A stretch of DNA of 64,000 bases from Variovorax sp. SG517 (GCF_013376045.1 NZ_JABMJG010000006.1:62001-126000); one strand, 5' to 3'; positions 18,128 to 26,137 are shown, counted from the first letter of the stretch. Notes: a model not told the origin generated them from the sequence alone. Translations and numbers: made by a program.

Positions 18128-18529
18128 TCAGGCCCTTGCGCGCATCTGGTCGCGCAATGCCTTGATCTGGTCGTGATTGCGCTGCGCCCCTTGTGCCTGC
18201 CGCTCCACCACAGAGCGCACGTCCGCTGGAATCGGCGCCTTGAGTGCCTTGCGGTAGCGGGCCACCGCTGCGTCCTCGCCGCGCTCGCACTCCTCTAGCA
18301 TCGACAGCGCACTGTCGGCGCCGAGCGATCCTTTCATGGACCCAGCCGCGATGCATTGCGAAGCACGGTCCTGGAAGACCTGCTTGAGCTGAGGCGAATT
18401 GACTTCGTCCGCGCAGGCCTTGAAGCCGTACTCGCCGTCGCGTGCGTTCTCTAGGAGGTCGTCGAGTACGTCGACCACTTCTTCGGATCCAGTGGCGCCG
18501 GGGCTGCCGGCTGTCGTGTAGTCAGGCAT
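18128..18529 (-). CDS. PA2169-family four-helix-bundle protein with internal deletion
   Basis: 133 residues, starting MPDYTTAGSPG after an AAGGAG ribosome site. The N-terminal part (VVDVLDDLLENARDGEYGFK to FQDRASQC) and the C-terminal part (SMLEECERGEDAAVARY, then VERQAQGAQRNHDQIKALRD) match the PA2169/DUF2383 ferritin-like family. Known members have about 25 more residues between these parts. Here the DNA jumps from RASQC straight to a stretch whose other frame reads MHRGWVH, the family's conserved ALHRGW motif out of frame. A second indel near 18335 then restores the frame. The product is readable but lacks part of helix 2 and the HRGW motif, so it may be inactive. Confidence 0.78.
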   Translation of the reverse strand: MPDYTTAGSPGATGSEEVVDVLDDLLENARDGEYGFKACADEVNSPQLKQVFQDRASQCIAAGSMKGSLGADSALSMLEECERGEDAAVARYRKALKAPIPADVRSVVERQAQGAQRNHDQIKALRDQMRARA

Positions 18530-19036
18530 GGAAAGCTCCTTCAAGGGAATGGCTAGGCCGAACGCGGGGGCTCGCGCCTGCGTCCGGCCGACGGGCCGGA
18601 ATGGCTCGCTGCAATCCATGGTGCGCGCGTGCCGCGAGGGCGGTGTCATCCACTCTGCAGGCACGCTGTCAGTCATTTGCCGGCCAGGACCTGCGCGGGC
18701 CAGGCGACGAGCAGATCGTCAAGCCGCGAGGCGCCACTGCTCGGCAGCACGGAATTCCTTTTCGGCGGATTGGCAAAACTTGCGGCAAAACTGCCCGCAA
18801 GCCCCTGTGGAGCACCGATTCGCAGCGAACGAAGAAAGCAGTGCAGAGGCACGCGGGGCGCATGCAACCGCCCTCCTGCTCCTCGCCCCCGGTTCCTCGT
18901 CCCCCTTCGAGCGGCATGCCGCTTGCCACGACACATGACCCGCGCCGGGCACGCGCCATTCGTCGCATCGCAGAAGCACGCGCCAGCCCGAACGCAATGC
19001 CGATCCTTTCCCTCCAACCAACCAGGAGCCATCTTC
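18530..19036. other. Intergenic region upstream of the catalase
   Basis: No convincing gene in about 500 bp. An inverted repeat with perfect 7-bp arms, CTTGCGG (18779-18785) and CCGCAAG (18795-18801), 9-nt loop, lies roughly midway and could be an operator or leader hairpin. Divergent promoters for the PA2169-like gene and the manganese catalase must lie here, but I cannot place -35/-10 boxes with confidence. Confidence 0.35.
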
Positions 19037-19981
19037 ATGTTCTCTCACAACAAGCGACTTCAGTACACCGTTCGCGTGAGCGAGTCCAACCCCGGCCTCG
19101 CCAACCTCATGCTCGAGCAGTTCGGCGGGCCCCAGGGCGAACTCGCCGCGGCCTGCCGCTACTTCACGCAGGCCCTCGGGGAGGACGACCCGGGCCGCAA
19201 GGACATGCTGTTCGACATCTCCACCGAGGAACTCAGCCATCTCGAGATCATCGGCACCATCGTCGGCATGCTCAACAAGGGCGCCAAGGGGCGGCTGGCC
19301 GAAGGCGTCGAGGAACAGGGCGAGCTCTACCGCAGCATCACCGGCGCAGGCAACGACAGCCATCTCACGCAGGTGCTCTACGGCGGCGGCCCGGCCCTGG
19401 TGAACTCTGCGGGCGTCCCTTGGACGGCCGCCTATATCGACAGCATCGGCGAGCCGACTGCCGACCTGCGCTCCAACATCGCGGCCGAAGCGCGCGCCAA
19501 GATCGTCTACGAGCGCCTCATCAACCTGACCGACGACCCCGGGGTGAAGGAGGCACTGGGCTTTCTCATGACGCGCGAGATCGCGCCCCAGAAGTCCTTC
19601 GAGAAGGCGCTGTACGCGATCACACCCAACTTTCCGCCGGGCAAGCTGCCGGGCGACCCGCGCTTCACCAGCGTCTACTTCCGCATGTCCAAGGGCGAGC
19701 CGGAGTTGCGCGGCCCCTGGAACCAGGGCGGGAAATGGGACTTCATGCCGATGACACAGGACTCCGCGCCCGTCGGCGGCGGCGACGGCCTGGCCACAGT
19801 CGAACTCTCGGCCGAAGAAGCGCCGGTGGTCGCCCAGATGGCCGCGCGCACGCAGTCGGCGCGCGACGGCGATCCACTCACGGGCGCCGAGCTCGGTATA
19901 GGCGGGGAAGACGGCCTTGCGCCCGACGCGGACCTCGTGGGTCCCGATCCCGAAGGCCTCGTGCGCAAGCCGCTCAAGTGA
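19037..19981 (+). CDS. Manganese catalase with altered metal site
   Basis: Non-haem dimanganese catalase (2 H2O2 to O2 and 2 H2O), 314 residues, cytoplasmic. The ATG at 19037 follows AGGAG. Metal ligands of the first half are present: E35 (GPQGELAAACRYFTQ) and E65/H68 (STEELSHLE). In the second half E151 (AAEARAKIVYERL) is present. However, the segment that carries the last histidine ligand in characterised enzymes (H181 in Lactobacillus plantarum) reads MTREIAPQKSFEKAL here, with P184 at the expected histidine. The C-terminal 60 residues are a Gly/Asp-rich tail. Unless another side chain substitutes, activity may be lost. It overlaps the next gene by GTGA. Confidence 0.92.
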   Translation: MFSHNKRLQYTVRVSESNPGLANLMLEQFGGPQGELAAACRYFTQALGEDDPGRKDMLFDISTEELSHLEIIGTIVGMLNKGAKGRLAEGVEEQGELYRSITGAGNDSHLTQVLYGGGPALVNSAGVPWTAAYIDSIGEPTADLRSNIAAEARAKIVYERLINLTDDPGVKEALGFLMTREIAPQKSFEKALYAITPNFPPGKLPGDPRFTSVYFRMSKGEPELRGPWNQGGKWDFMPMTQDSAPVGGGDGLATVELSAEEAPVVAQMAARTQSARDGDPLTGAELGIGGEDGLAPDADLVGPDPEGLVRKPLK

Positions 19982-20400
19982 ACAAGGATGCCGTCGTCGA
20001 CCCGCTCGATCAGCGTTTCAACGCACTGTTGTGCGGCTACCGCCCAACCGGCGGCCTCGCGCGCGACAGCGAGATCGCAGCGCGGGTGGCCGCCAGGAAC
20101 CCCGGTGGCTTCGCCTGGCTCGCCCGCCGGATCGCACATCGCGAGCTGTTGTTCTTCACCTGGCGGGAGGTGTTGTGGTTCCCGGTCTTCCAGTTCGAGC
20201 GCAGCGACATGTCGCAGCGCCGAGGCGTGGCCTGCGTAGTGGCCGAACTCGCGGGCTGGACCGAAGACTGGGAGCGTGCCGACTGGTTCCTGCGGCCTCA
20301 GCGAGAGCTCGGTCATCGCGCGCCGATCGCCCTCATCGACAGCCAGCCGCAGCGCATCGTGGAGGTGGCGCGCATGGAACGCTACCTGCACAACGTCTAG
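19978..20400 (+). CDS. Hypothetical protein with DUF2384-like C-terminus
   Basis: 140 residues from a GTG overlapping the catalase stop (GTGA), so translation is probably coupled. The C-terminal third (ELAGWTEDWERADWFLRPQ, then HRAPIALIDSQPQRIVEVAR) resembles the toxin-binding MbcA/ParS/Xre (DUF2384) domain, in which W..P...L....P..L.D...G...V is conserved. I see no helix-turn-helix ahead and no toxin gene beside it. The family call is weak. It could be a stress accessory protein rather than an antitoxin. Confidence 0.6.
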   Translation: MNKDAVVDPLDQRFNALLCGYRPTGGLARDSEIAARVAARNPGGFAWLARRIAHRELLFFTWREVLWFPVFQFERSDMSQRRGVACVVAELAGWTEDWERADWFLRPQRELGHRAPIALIDSQPQRIVEVARMERYLHNV

Positions 20401-20445
20401 CGGGCCCGGCCCCCGATGGCGCATGCGGAACTGCAGGAAGTGCGG

Positions 20446-20615
20446 CGCCTGCAGCGACTGCGCGATAGAGCGCGCACCGTCCATCTGCATGAGACCAGTA
20501 TCGAGATAGTCCAGGGCGACCTGCAGGACACTGACTCCGTGGCAGCCGCAGTGCATGGCATCAAGGCCGTGGTCAGCGAGCCGCCCTTTTTCCGTGGGGC
20601 GACTGCCCGCAGATT
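20446..20615 (+). pseudogene. Fragment of the epimerase gene
   Basis: About 55 codons closely resemble codons 28-82 of the epimerase gene at 12604. For example, IVQGDLQDTDSVAAAVHGI here matches VVQGDLQNADSLAAAVHGI there, and PPFFRGAT matches AAFFRGAT. DNA similarity is roughly 80 percent over 20500-20610 by eye. There is no GATGxxG nucleotide-binding start and no YxxxK site; the frame stops at 20625. It is therefore a decayed duplicate or the trace of a recombination event. It lies just after the DUF2384-like gene. Confidence 0.78.
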
Positions 20616-20732
20616 GCGGAGGTGACTCCAGCGATGCGCGGACTGGCAGCGTCCGCTGCGGCGGATAGAGGAAGAATTCCTACACAGCCATCTGCAGCAA
20701 CCTTCTACGACAGTATTCCGGAGGTTAGCCAG

Positions 20733-20999
20733 ATGTTTGAGGCGGGATCGCGTAGCTGTTTGCAAGATTGGCTGGAGGCCGAACGTGAAGCTAACGAGGC
20801 GCGAGAGCAACTGACCCGATGCATCGACGATAGGGAACATGGCCCCGATCTACAACAAGCGTTGTCGCGCGCGACTGAAGCCAGCGACAAGGCTGCGAAG
20901 TACTTCGAGTCCTTGATGGAGTCCTTGAGCGCTCGACTCAAGACGGCTTCACGCCGCCCTCCCCTTCTCACCGACTGGTTGAAACGGCGTCCGACATGA
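20733..20999 (+). CDS. Small coiled-coil hypothetical protein
   Basis: 88 residues, starting MFEAGSRSCLQDWLEAEREA after a strong GGAGG at 20716-20720, which decides this start over an upstream one. The sequence is mostly helical and charged (EAREQLTRCIDDRE, LSRATEASDKAAKYFESLM), fitting a coiled coil or helical bundle, with a basic tail. No family recognised. GC is visibly lower than in the neighbours, which might indicate transfer. Confidence 0.55.
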   Translation: MFEAGSRSCLQDWLEAEREANEAREQLTRCIDDREHGPDLQQALSRATEASDKAAKYFESLMESLSARLKTASRRPPLLTDWLKRRPT

Positions 21000-21149
21000 A
21001 CATCGTTTCGGCGCAAGGGTCGATCAACTTCGCAGCTTTGGGCTGCGCCAGCGTGTGCCCACAAGCATCTCGCGAAGAAAAGCGGCGAGCCGTGGCTCAC
21101 CCGTCCCGGCTAGTGCCCGGCGGGTCAAAGCGTACACCGATGCGAGCGA

Positions 21150-21629
21150 TCACCGCTTGATGATGTCGCTCAGCGAGCCACAGCTGACCCGGAGGAGTTC
21201 GGTGCTGCGAATTTCCAGCGTCGAATCGTTGCGCCCGGTGCCGCAATAGATCGTCTCCATTTCCGCCACTCCCGAGTCGATCACCACTTGCGCGTTGTTG
21301 ATCGGCAAGGGGGCCACGCCGCCTGAAACCATGGACAGAAACTGCGCCAGTTCTTCGTCGGTCGCCATCTGCAGATCCGCGCGCCTCACGCCCAACGCGT
21401 CGGCGATCTTCTTGTAGTCTGCCCGTTCAGCCGCACGCATGGCCGCAATCGCATGGCGATCGCCCGGCAGGCGGAAGGCCAGGCTTTTCACCATCGCATC
21501 GGGATCGAAGGAAAGCGAGAGCTTCGCCTCCCGGAAGCTGATCACAGGGCCGTGCTCATGAACCTTGAAGACGGCATCGCGCAATGTCAGGAAGGAAAGT
21601 ATTGCAGGGCTCATCAGATCCTCGTTCAT
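21150..21629 (-). CDS. YbaK/EbsC-type aminoacyl-tRNA deacylase-like protein
   Basis: 159 residues of the YbaK/ProX editing-domain fold: KVHEHGPVISFREA, then AMVKSLAFRL with the family lysine, then GGVAPLPINNAQVVIDSGV for the GxxxPxG region. Such enzymes hydrolyse mischarged tRNA (Cys-tRNAPro and similar) in the cytoplasm, and stand-alone paralogues also act on other aminoacyl-tRNAs. The ATG at 21629 overlaps the AzlD stop by ATGA, which decides the start. Its place at the end of an amino-acid exporter operon suggests a link between amino-acid excess and tRNA mischarging (inference). Confidence 0.85.
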   Translation of the reverse strand: MNEDLMSPAILSFLTLRDAVFKVHEHGPVISFREAKLSLSFDPDAMVKSLAFRLPGDRHAIAAMRAAERADYKKIADALGVRRADLQMATDEELAQFLSMVSGGVAPLPINNAQVVIDSGVAEMETIYCGTGRNDSTLEIRSTELLRVSCGSLSDIIKR

Positions 21630-21952
21630 GGAACGCCAAGCGCACCGAGCCCAAGACGCAGCACAGCCACCGCAAGAACGCCCACCAGGATCGTTCCCAG
21701 CAGCGGGAGGCGAGCCGACGCTACTGCAGCCAGCAGGCCCGCCAGAGTTTCGGGCCATCCGGTGACAAGCAGGGTCGGAGCGATGATCGTCACGAACATG
21801 ACGGGTGGGATGGCATCCAGGACCGCTTTCGTCCGGCTTCGGGAGGGAAATCGACCTCGACGCACCATCAGAATTCCGACGACGCGGGTGAGGTAGGTGA
21901 CGAAGGCCATCGCCGTGATCGCCTCGAGGGTTGTCGCGTGGAATGTTGTCAT
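21626..21952 (-). CDS. azlD: AzlD-family branched-chain amino acid exporter subunit
   Basis: 108 residues with about four membrane helices. The family segment AFVTYLTRVVGILMVRR is followed by AVLDAIPPVMFVTIIAP. It partners AzlC in the inner membrane to export branched-chain amino acids or analogues (as YgaZH exports valine in E. coli). Start and stop both overlap neighbours by 4 nt (ATGA on each side), so the three genes are translationally coupled. Confidence 0.9.
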   Translation of the reverse strand: MTTFHATTLEAITAMAFVTYLTRVVGILMVRRGRFPSRSRTKAVLDAIPPVMFVTIIAPTLLVTGWPETLAGLLAAVASARLPLLGTILVGVLAVAVLRLGLGALGVP

Positions 21953-22710
21953 GGAGCCTTCGGTTCCTCCGGCTGCGCCGTGAAGTACGCAACCGCGATG
22001 CCGGCCATGGCGCCGGCAATCACATGCCACGGAGCGCCCAGGGTGCAGAACACGGCCGCCGACGACAAGCCGCTGGCGGCAATGGCGAAACCGGTACGCC
22101 GCCACCCAGCCCAGAACCTGGCCGTCATGCCGATGAACAGCGCTGCCAGGGCGAAGTCCGCGCCGATCTGCCGCGGGTCGCTGATGAGCGCCCCGAGCCA
22201 CGCGCCGACGATGGTGGCACCAGTCCACGCCGCCGTGAAAGTGAGCGCAAGGCCCATCCAGTAGGACCAGGTGATGGACCGGCCTGCGCGTGCACGCTGC
22301 TCTGCGAATCCCCACGTCGGATCGGTGAGAAAAGCCAGCGCAACGAGCATGCGCATGCGCGACATGCCCGCGTCGGCCAGCTTCGGCACGAGAGACAGGC
22401 TCATGAGTGCATGGCGCAGGTTGATCAGCAAGGTGGACAGCAGGATCGGCCCCAGTCGCGGCCCGTCGTGCGCCCACAGCTGAACCGCCGCGAACTGTGA
22501 TGCGCCCGCGTTGACGAGCAGCGACATCCATCCGGCTTCCGAAGCCAGGATGCCACTGGACTTGCACAGGGCACCGAGCAGCAGGCCGATGGGTATCGCG
22601 ACCATCGCCGCAGGCAGGATGTCTGTGCCTCCTGCGACAGCATCTGCCCAAGGCGAGGCACAGGAGTCTCGCGCCGGCGGACAGGACACGGGCCCGCCGG
22701 GCCCCTTCAC
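21949..22710 (-). CDS. azlC: AzlC-family amino acid exporter, large subunit
   Basis: 253 residues from a GTG at 22710, giving a family-sized protein. Several membrane helices are visible (ILPAAMVAIPIGLLLGAL, ILLSTLLINLRHALMSLSLV, MRMLVALAFLTDPTWGF, YWMGLALTFTAAWTGA). It works with AzlD to export branched-chain amino acids. The GTG overlaps the stop of the AraC gene (GTGA), so the start is inferred from coupling and length; a first residue further downstream (methionine before VAIPIG) would remove part of helix 1. Confidence 0.88.
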   Translation of the reverse strand: MKGPGGPVSCPPARDSCASPWADAVAGGTDILPAAMVAIPIGLLLGALCKSSGILASEAGWMSLLVNAGASQFAAVQLWAHDGPRLGPILLSTLLINLRHALMSLSLVPKLADAGMSRMRMLVALAFLTDPTWGFAEQRARAGRSITWSYWMGLALTFTAAWTGATIVGAWLGALISDPRQIGADFALAALFIGMTARFWAGWRRTGFAIAASGLSSAAVFCTLGAPWHVIAGAMAGIAVAYFTAQPEEPKAP

Positions 22711-23600
22711 TTCGACACCCCATTCCGATAGGCGCCAGGGGTCACGCCGACCCTGGCCTTGAAGACTCGCGTCAGATGCGCCTGGTCCGCGAAGCCGGTC
22801 GTCGCCGCGACGCGGACAGGAGCCTCTCCCTGGCGCAGCCGACACTTCGCTGCCTCGATGCGGCGGCCGATCAGGTAGGCGTGCGGTGTCGTCCCCGCTT
22901 CGCTGTGAAACATGCGGATCAGATGGTAGCGGCTAACGCCGACCTCGTCGGCGATGTCGGCCAGGCTGACATCGCTAGATGTTGCCCGCTCGTTCAGAAG
23001 CGACTTGATCCTGGCCACTCTCCGTTGCTCTCGCCCTCTTGGGATTTCAGGGCTGAATCCCTTGGCATGTCGTTCGAGGCAGCAGGCGTATGCCAGCAGG
23101 AGGGACTCCTCCGTGGCCAGCGACCAGCCGGACGTCTCCAATGCCCGGTGCGCGGCCACCAGGCGATTGGCCGCAGCAGGATCCTTGACCACGCGGCATT
23201 GAAAATACGGCTGGGTCTCGCGACCCGTGATCTCGGCCGTCAGGCTGCGAACGAGCGATGCTGAAGGGTAGGTCACCCGGTAGCTGTAGCCCTTGGCGTC
23301 ATGCGGCACCCCGTCGTGCAGATCCTCCGGATTGAGCAGTGTCAGGTCTCCCGGGGCAGCGAGGTGCCGCGCGCCTTGAAGCCACAGTGTGCCGCGGCCC
23401 GACGTGATCGCCCCGATGACGAAGGTCTCATGCGCATGCATGGCGTACCGGTGCGTCCTGAAAGTAGCGCTGAGGCAATCCACCCGCTCACCGCCTGCAA
23501 CATGCCCGGAGGTGAAGAAGTGCGCGTCATCCCGGACCCTGCTCCCGATCGGATGGCCGGCGGCCTTCGACACTTCTTCACGACGTCCGTCTTCTCGCAT
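22707..23600 (-). CDS. AraC-family regulator of the AzlCD operon
   Basis: 297 residues from the ATG at 23600. The N-terminal cupin (THRYAMHAHETFVIGAI, then LLNPEDLHDGVPHD) would bind an effector. The C-terminal double helix-turn-helix reads SLADIADEVGVSRYHLIRMF and PVRVAATTGFADQAHLTRVF, with the GVTPGAYR tail. It is the first gene of a four-gene chain and overlaps azlC by 4 nt, so it very probably controls the exporter in response to an amino acid or analogue. An upstream start (23663) is possible but lacks support. Confidence 0.9.
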   Translation of the reverse strand: MREDGRREEVSKAAGHPIGSRVRDDAHFFTSGHVAGGERVDCLSATFRTHRYAMHAHETFVIGAITSGRGTLWLQGARHLAAPGDLTLLNPEDLHDGVPHDAKGYSYRVTYPSASLVRSLTAEITGRETQPYFQCRVVKDPAAANRLVAAHRALETSGWSLATEESLLLAYACCLERHAKGFSPEIPRGREQRRVARIKSLLNERATSSDVSLADIADEVGVSRYHLIRMFHSEAGTTPHAYLIGRRIEAAKCRLRQGEAPVRVAATTGFADQAHLTRVFKARVGVTPGAYRNGVSK

Positions 23601-23785
23601 GAAGCCATTCTTGCAGCACGGAAAGCGCCTGTCTTGAAGAAAATTGACATGCCGTACCTGCACCGTTGCGATGGTTCATGACGGGGGACGGCAACAGCAA
23701 CGCGTTCGATTCTTCGGGCTCGTCAGAGAAGTCCGCAACCATTCGAACTCCACGCATACCGACACGGATGGCGAGAGTCACTTTC

Positions 23786-24109
23786 TCATCGCTTGTCATG
23801 CCCCCACTGTTCCGCCCAAGCTGACAGCGGCTTCAGCGCCTTCGAAAGCCGCCGCCCCTCGTCCGTTAGTCGATAGCCGCCCTCGGCATGCTCGACAAGG
23901 CCGGCTTCCCTCAACTCCGTGAGCCTCGTGTTGAGCAAACGCGTGTTTGTCTCGCACGCATCTTGCAGTGCCCGGAAGGTCAACGGGTCTCCACGAAGTT
24001 CCCAGAGCACGCGCAGCGCCGTGCGCCTTCCCAGCAGGTCCAGGGCGACCATGATGGGGCGGCCTGTGGTGGAACCGCGAACTGGTTGGCCGATGCGAGG
24101 TGTCGTCAT
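23786..24109 (-). CDS. HxlR-family transcriptional regulator
   Basis: 107 residues with the HxlR winged helix: ALDLLGRRTALRVLWELRGD, FRALQDACETNTRLLNTRL, and EGGYRLTDEGRRL. The second element usually reads I..TLT.RL; here a LNTRLTEL version is seen. It is divergent from the CMD-family gene at 24168, a common arrangement in which HxlR represses a small redox or peroxidase-like enzyme. Its own -10 (TATAAA on the minus strand near 24115) lies very close to the ATG, so the leader would be extremely short. Confidence 0.9.
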   Translation of the reverse strand: MTTPRIGQPVRGSTTGRPIMVALDLLGRRTALRVLWELRGDPLTFRALQDACETNTRLLNTRLTELREAGLVEHAEGGYRLTDEGRRLSKALKPLSAWAEQWGHDKR

Positions 24110-24111
24110 GC

Positions 24112-24140
24112 TTTACTTTATACAGCAACGCGCCTAGGAT
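24112..24140 (+). promoter_or_regulatory. Probable promoter of the CMD-family gene
   Basis: TTTACT at 24112-24117, 17-bp spacer, TAGGAT at 24135-24140. This is a fair match to a housekeeping promoter ahead of the gene at 24168. The -35 overlaps the leftward TATAAA of the HxlR gene, so the two promoters share sequence and one bound HxlR dimer could block both. Confidence 0.4.
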
Positions 24141-24167
24141 GGCGCGACCCTTGAATCAGGAACCAGC

Positions 24168-24710
24168 ATGCCCGCACGCATCGAGCCAGCAACTGCGCCA
24201 TTTGATGAAGACATTTCCAGGCCGCTCGACAGGCTGATGAAGGGACAGCCACCCTTGCGGCTGTTCACGACGTTGGCACGCGACTCACGTCTATTTCAGA
24301 AGTTCTTTGCCGGCGGGTTGCTGGACAAAGGCAACTTGAGCATTCGACAGCGCGAGATCGTGATTCATCGCACGACGGCATTGTGCAAGTCCGAATACGA
24401 ATGGGGTGTCCACGTCGCGACCTTCTCAAGGCTTGCCGGCCTGACGCCAGAGCAGGTTCAGGCGACGGTCACGGGTTCGGCGAACGAAGCGTGCTGGTCA
24501 GCCGAGGAGCAGGTCCTCCTGCGCCTGTGCGACTCCCTGCACGCGCGCTCCGACATCGACGACGAGCTATGGAACGGGTTGCGGAAGTACTTTGCCGAGG
24601 AAGCCATCATCGAGCTGCTGATGCTGGCAGGCTTCTATCGCACCGTCAGCTACCTCACGAACGGGCTGCGCATGCCCTTGGAAGAGACGGGCGCACGATT
24701 CCCGGCTTGA
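24168..24710 (+). CDS. Carboxymuconolactone decarboxylase (AhpD-like) family protein
   Basis: 180 residues, all-helical CMD fold. The core is LSIRQREIVIHRTTALCKSE followed by YEWGVHVATFSRLAGLT, with the C, E and H of the CxxxYEWxxH active region. The family includes AhpD-type peroxidase partners and decarboxylases; the CxxC of AhpD is absent (one Cys), so disulphide chemistry of that type is unlikely. It is divergent from HxlR, and EthD follows 60 bp downstream. Confidence 0.88.
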   Translation: MPARIEPATAPFDEDISRPLDRLMKGQPPLRLFTTLARDSRLFQKFFAGGLLDKGNLSIRQREIVIHRTTALCKSEYEWGVHVATFSRLAGLTPEQVQATVTGSANEACWSAEEQVLLRLCDSLHARSDIDDELWNGLRKYFAEEAIIELLMLAGFYRTVSYLTNGLRMPLEETGARFPA

Positions 24711-24770
24711 GACCGCTGCTGGCCGTATCGCTGCCGTATTGACTACCGTGCAACACCAGGAGAAATCTCG

Positions 24771-25097
24771 ATGATCAAAGTCAGTGTCATGTACCCGTAC
24801 GCCGTGGGCGCGCGGTTCGATCACGCTTACTACCGCGAGAGGCATATGCCAATGATGAAGCGGCTGCTCGGCGCTGCTTGTCTTTACTACTCGGTGGACA
24901 AGGGCCTCTCAGGGCGTGCCCCGGGGACTGATCCTGTTTACGCAGCCAAATGCGATTTCTTCTGTACTTCTGTCGAAGCTTACCGAGCGGCCTCTGGCCA
25001 GCACCAGCAAGAGATCAGGGGTGACATCGCCAACTACACGGATATCCAGCCCATCGTGCAAATCAGCGAGGTGGTAGTCGAGCGTTCGGAAGCCTGA
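24771..25097 (+). CDS. EthD-family protein
   Basis: 108 residues with the ferredoxin-like EthD fold: MIKVSVMYPYAVGARFDHAYYRERHMPMM (only key residues noted: FDxxYY and RxHMPMMK), then FFCTSVEAYRAA and YTDIQPIVQISEV. The AGGAG ribosome site fits. EthD-type proteins are associated with ether or quinone degradation, but most are of unknown role. It is probably cotranscribed with the CMD gene. Confidence 0.85.
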   Translation: MIKVSVMYPYAVGARFDHAYYRERHMPMMKRLLGAACLYYSVDKGLSGRAPGTDPVYAAKCDFFCTSVEAYRAASGQHQQEIRGDIANYTDIQPIVQISEVVVERSEA

Positions 25098-25425
25098 CCA
25101 GGGCCGCGTGCTGGCGCCCCGCAGCACAGGCGCTTGCTCGTTTCACCGTAAAGCACTGCGCTTGGGAACTCTTTTTTTGAGCCAGCCAGTAGTCCAGATG
25201 ACCTGGTCCAAGAGCTCCCACACGCGCACCAACTGCACCGCCACGCCAATCATCCGCCCCTGGTTCGAGCAGGTCCGCTCGATCACCGAGCGGGATCGAC
25301 TTCCCATACGGTGCCTGATCACGGTCGCGGCCTTCAGCGAAGAGACGTCCGAGCGACTCTGCGCATAAGCGAAGCGCTTCGAGTCTCGGGAGCCGAGTGC
25401 GACGCCCTCTCCGGCTCGGCCCAGA
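25098..25425. other. Intergenic region without a recognised gene
   Basis: About 330 bp between convergent genes. The six frames give only short, unlikely peptides. A T-run (aactctttttttgag near 25160-25175) is present without a stem strong enough to call a terminator. Confidence 0.4.
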
Positions 25426-26082
25426 CTATGCCGACGCAGACTCCTGTGCCGTGCCGCGCAGGCCCGCGATCAAGAGCTCAAGGCCATCCTGGAAATCCGC
25501 CTGGGCGCAACTGGCCGTCGCGGCCTCGGCGATCTCGATCAGATGCGCGAACCGTTCCGGAGGCAGGGATCGAAAGCGCGCGATCGTGTCCACAGCCGAT
25601 TCCCCGGCCTGCAGGTTGAGCGGACCGGCCAAGTCTGCCTGCACGGTCCCCATGATCAATGCGGTCACCGCGCGGAACGCGACCAGAAGCGCCTGCCCTT
25701 TGCGCCCGCTTCGCGCCAGCGCCGTCAACATCGCCTCGGCGACGGCAAGCATCGCGGGCGAGCGGCTTCGCCGTGTGAGCAGCAGCGGGACGGTGTTGGG
25801 ATGAGCGTGCACCGCGTGCCACAACGCCATCGCGATGTCGCGCAGTGCCTCCTCCCAGGGTCCCTGGTCCGGCGGCGGCCAGCCGACCTCGCCGAGCACC
25901 GCATCCACCACCAGCACATCCAGTTCTTCGCGCTGCGAGACATAGTTGTAGAGCGTCATCGGCCCGGTTTCCAACGCCGCCGCGAGGGACCGCATCGAGA
26001 GCCCGCCCAGTCCGTTCGCGTCGACAAGCGCCAGTGCCACCGATTGAAGTTGCGCGCGCGTGAATCTGGCTGAGCGTCCCAT
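25426..26082 (-). CDS. TetR/AcrR-family regulator
   Basis: 218 residues. The N-terminal helix-turn-helix reads ARFTRAQLQSVALALVD, then SMRSLAAALETGPMTLYNYV. The C-terminal helical ligand domain resembles the TetR_C type (LLLTRRSRSPAMLAVAEAML). Start chosen at 26082 (MGRSARF) with AAGGA before it; an upstream TTG (26112) is less likely. It is divergent from the redoxin gene, with a palindrome between, and probably represses both. Confidence 0.88.
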   Translation of the reverse strand: MGRSARFTRAQLQSVALALVDANGLGGLSMRSLAAALETGPMTLYNYVSQREELDVLVVDAVLGEVGWPPPDQGPWEEALRDIAMALWHAVHAHPNTVPLLLTRRSRSPAMLAVAEAMLTALARSGRKGQALLVAFRAVTALIMGTVQADLAGPLNLQAGESAVDTIARFRSLPPERFAHLIEIAEAATASCAQADFQDGLELLIAGLRGTAQESASA

Positions 26083-26124
26083 GGCGTCCTTGACCGTGCT
26101 GTGGAACCGCAAGTATAGTCAATG

Positions 26125-26137
26125 CGTACTTCGTACG
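26125..26137. promoter_or_regulatory. Palindromic operator between TetR and redoxin genes
   Basis: CGTAC-TTC-GTACG is a perfect 5-bp inverted repeat with a 3-bp centre, located between the divergent genes. A leftward -10 (TATACT on the minus strand, 26113-26118) lies next to it. It is the best candidate site for the TetR regulator. Confidence 0.5.

Noticed and set aside
23578..23799. 73-codon minus-strand frame starting inside the end of the HxlR gene.
   Set aside because: No ribosome site or family; its end overlaps the AraC gene start, and the composition is not convincing.
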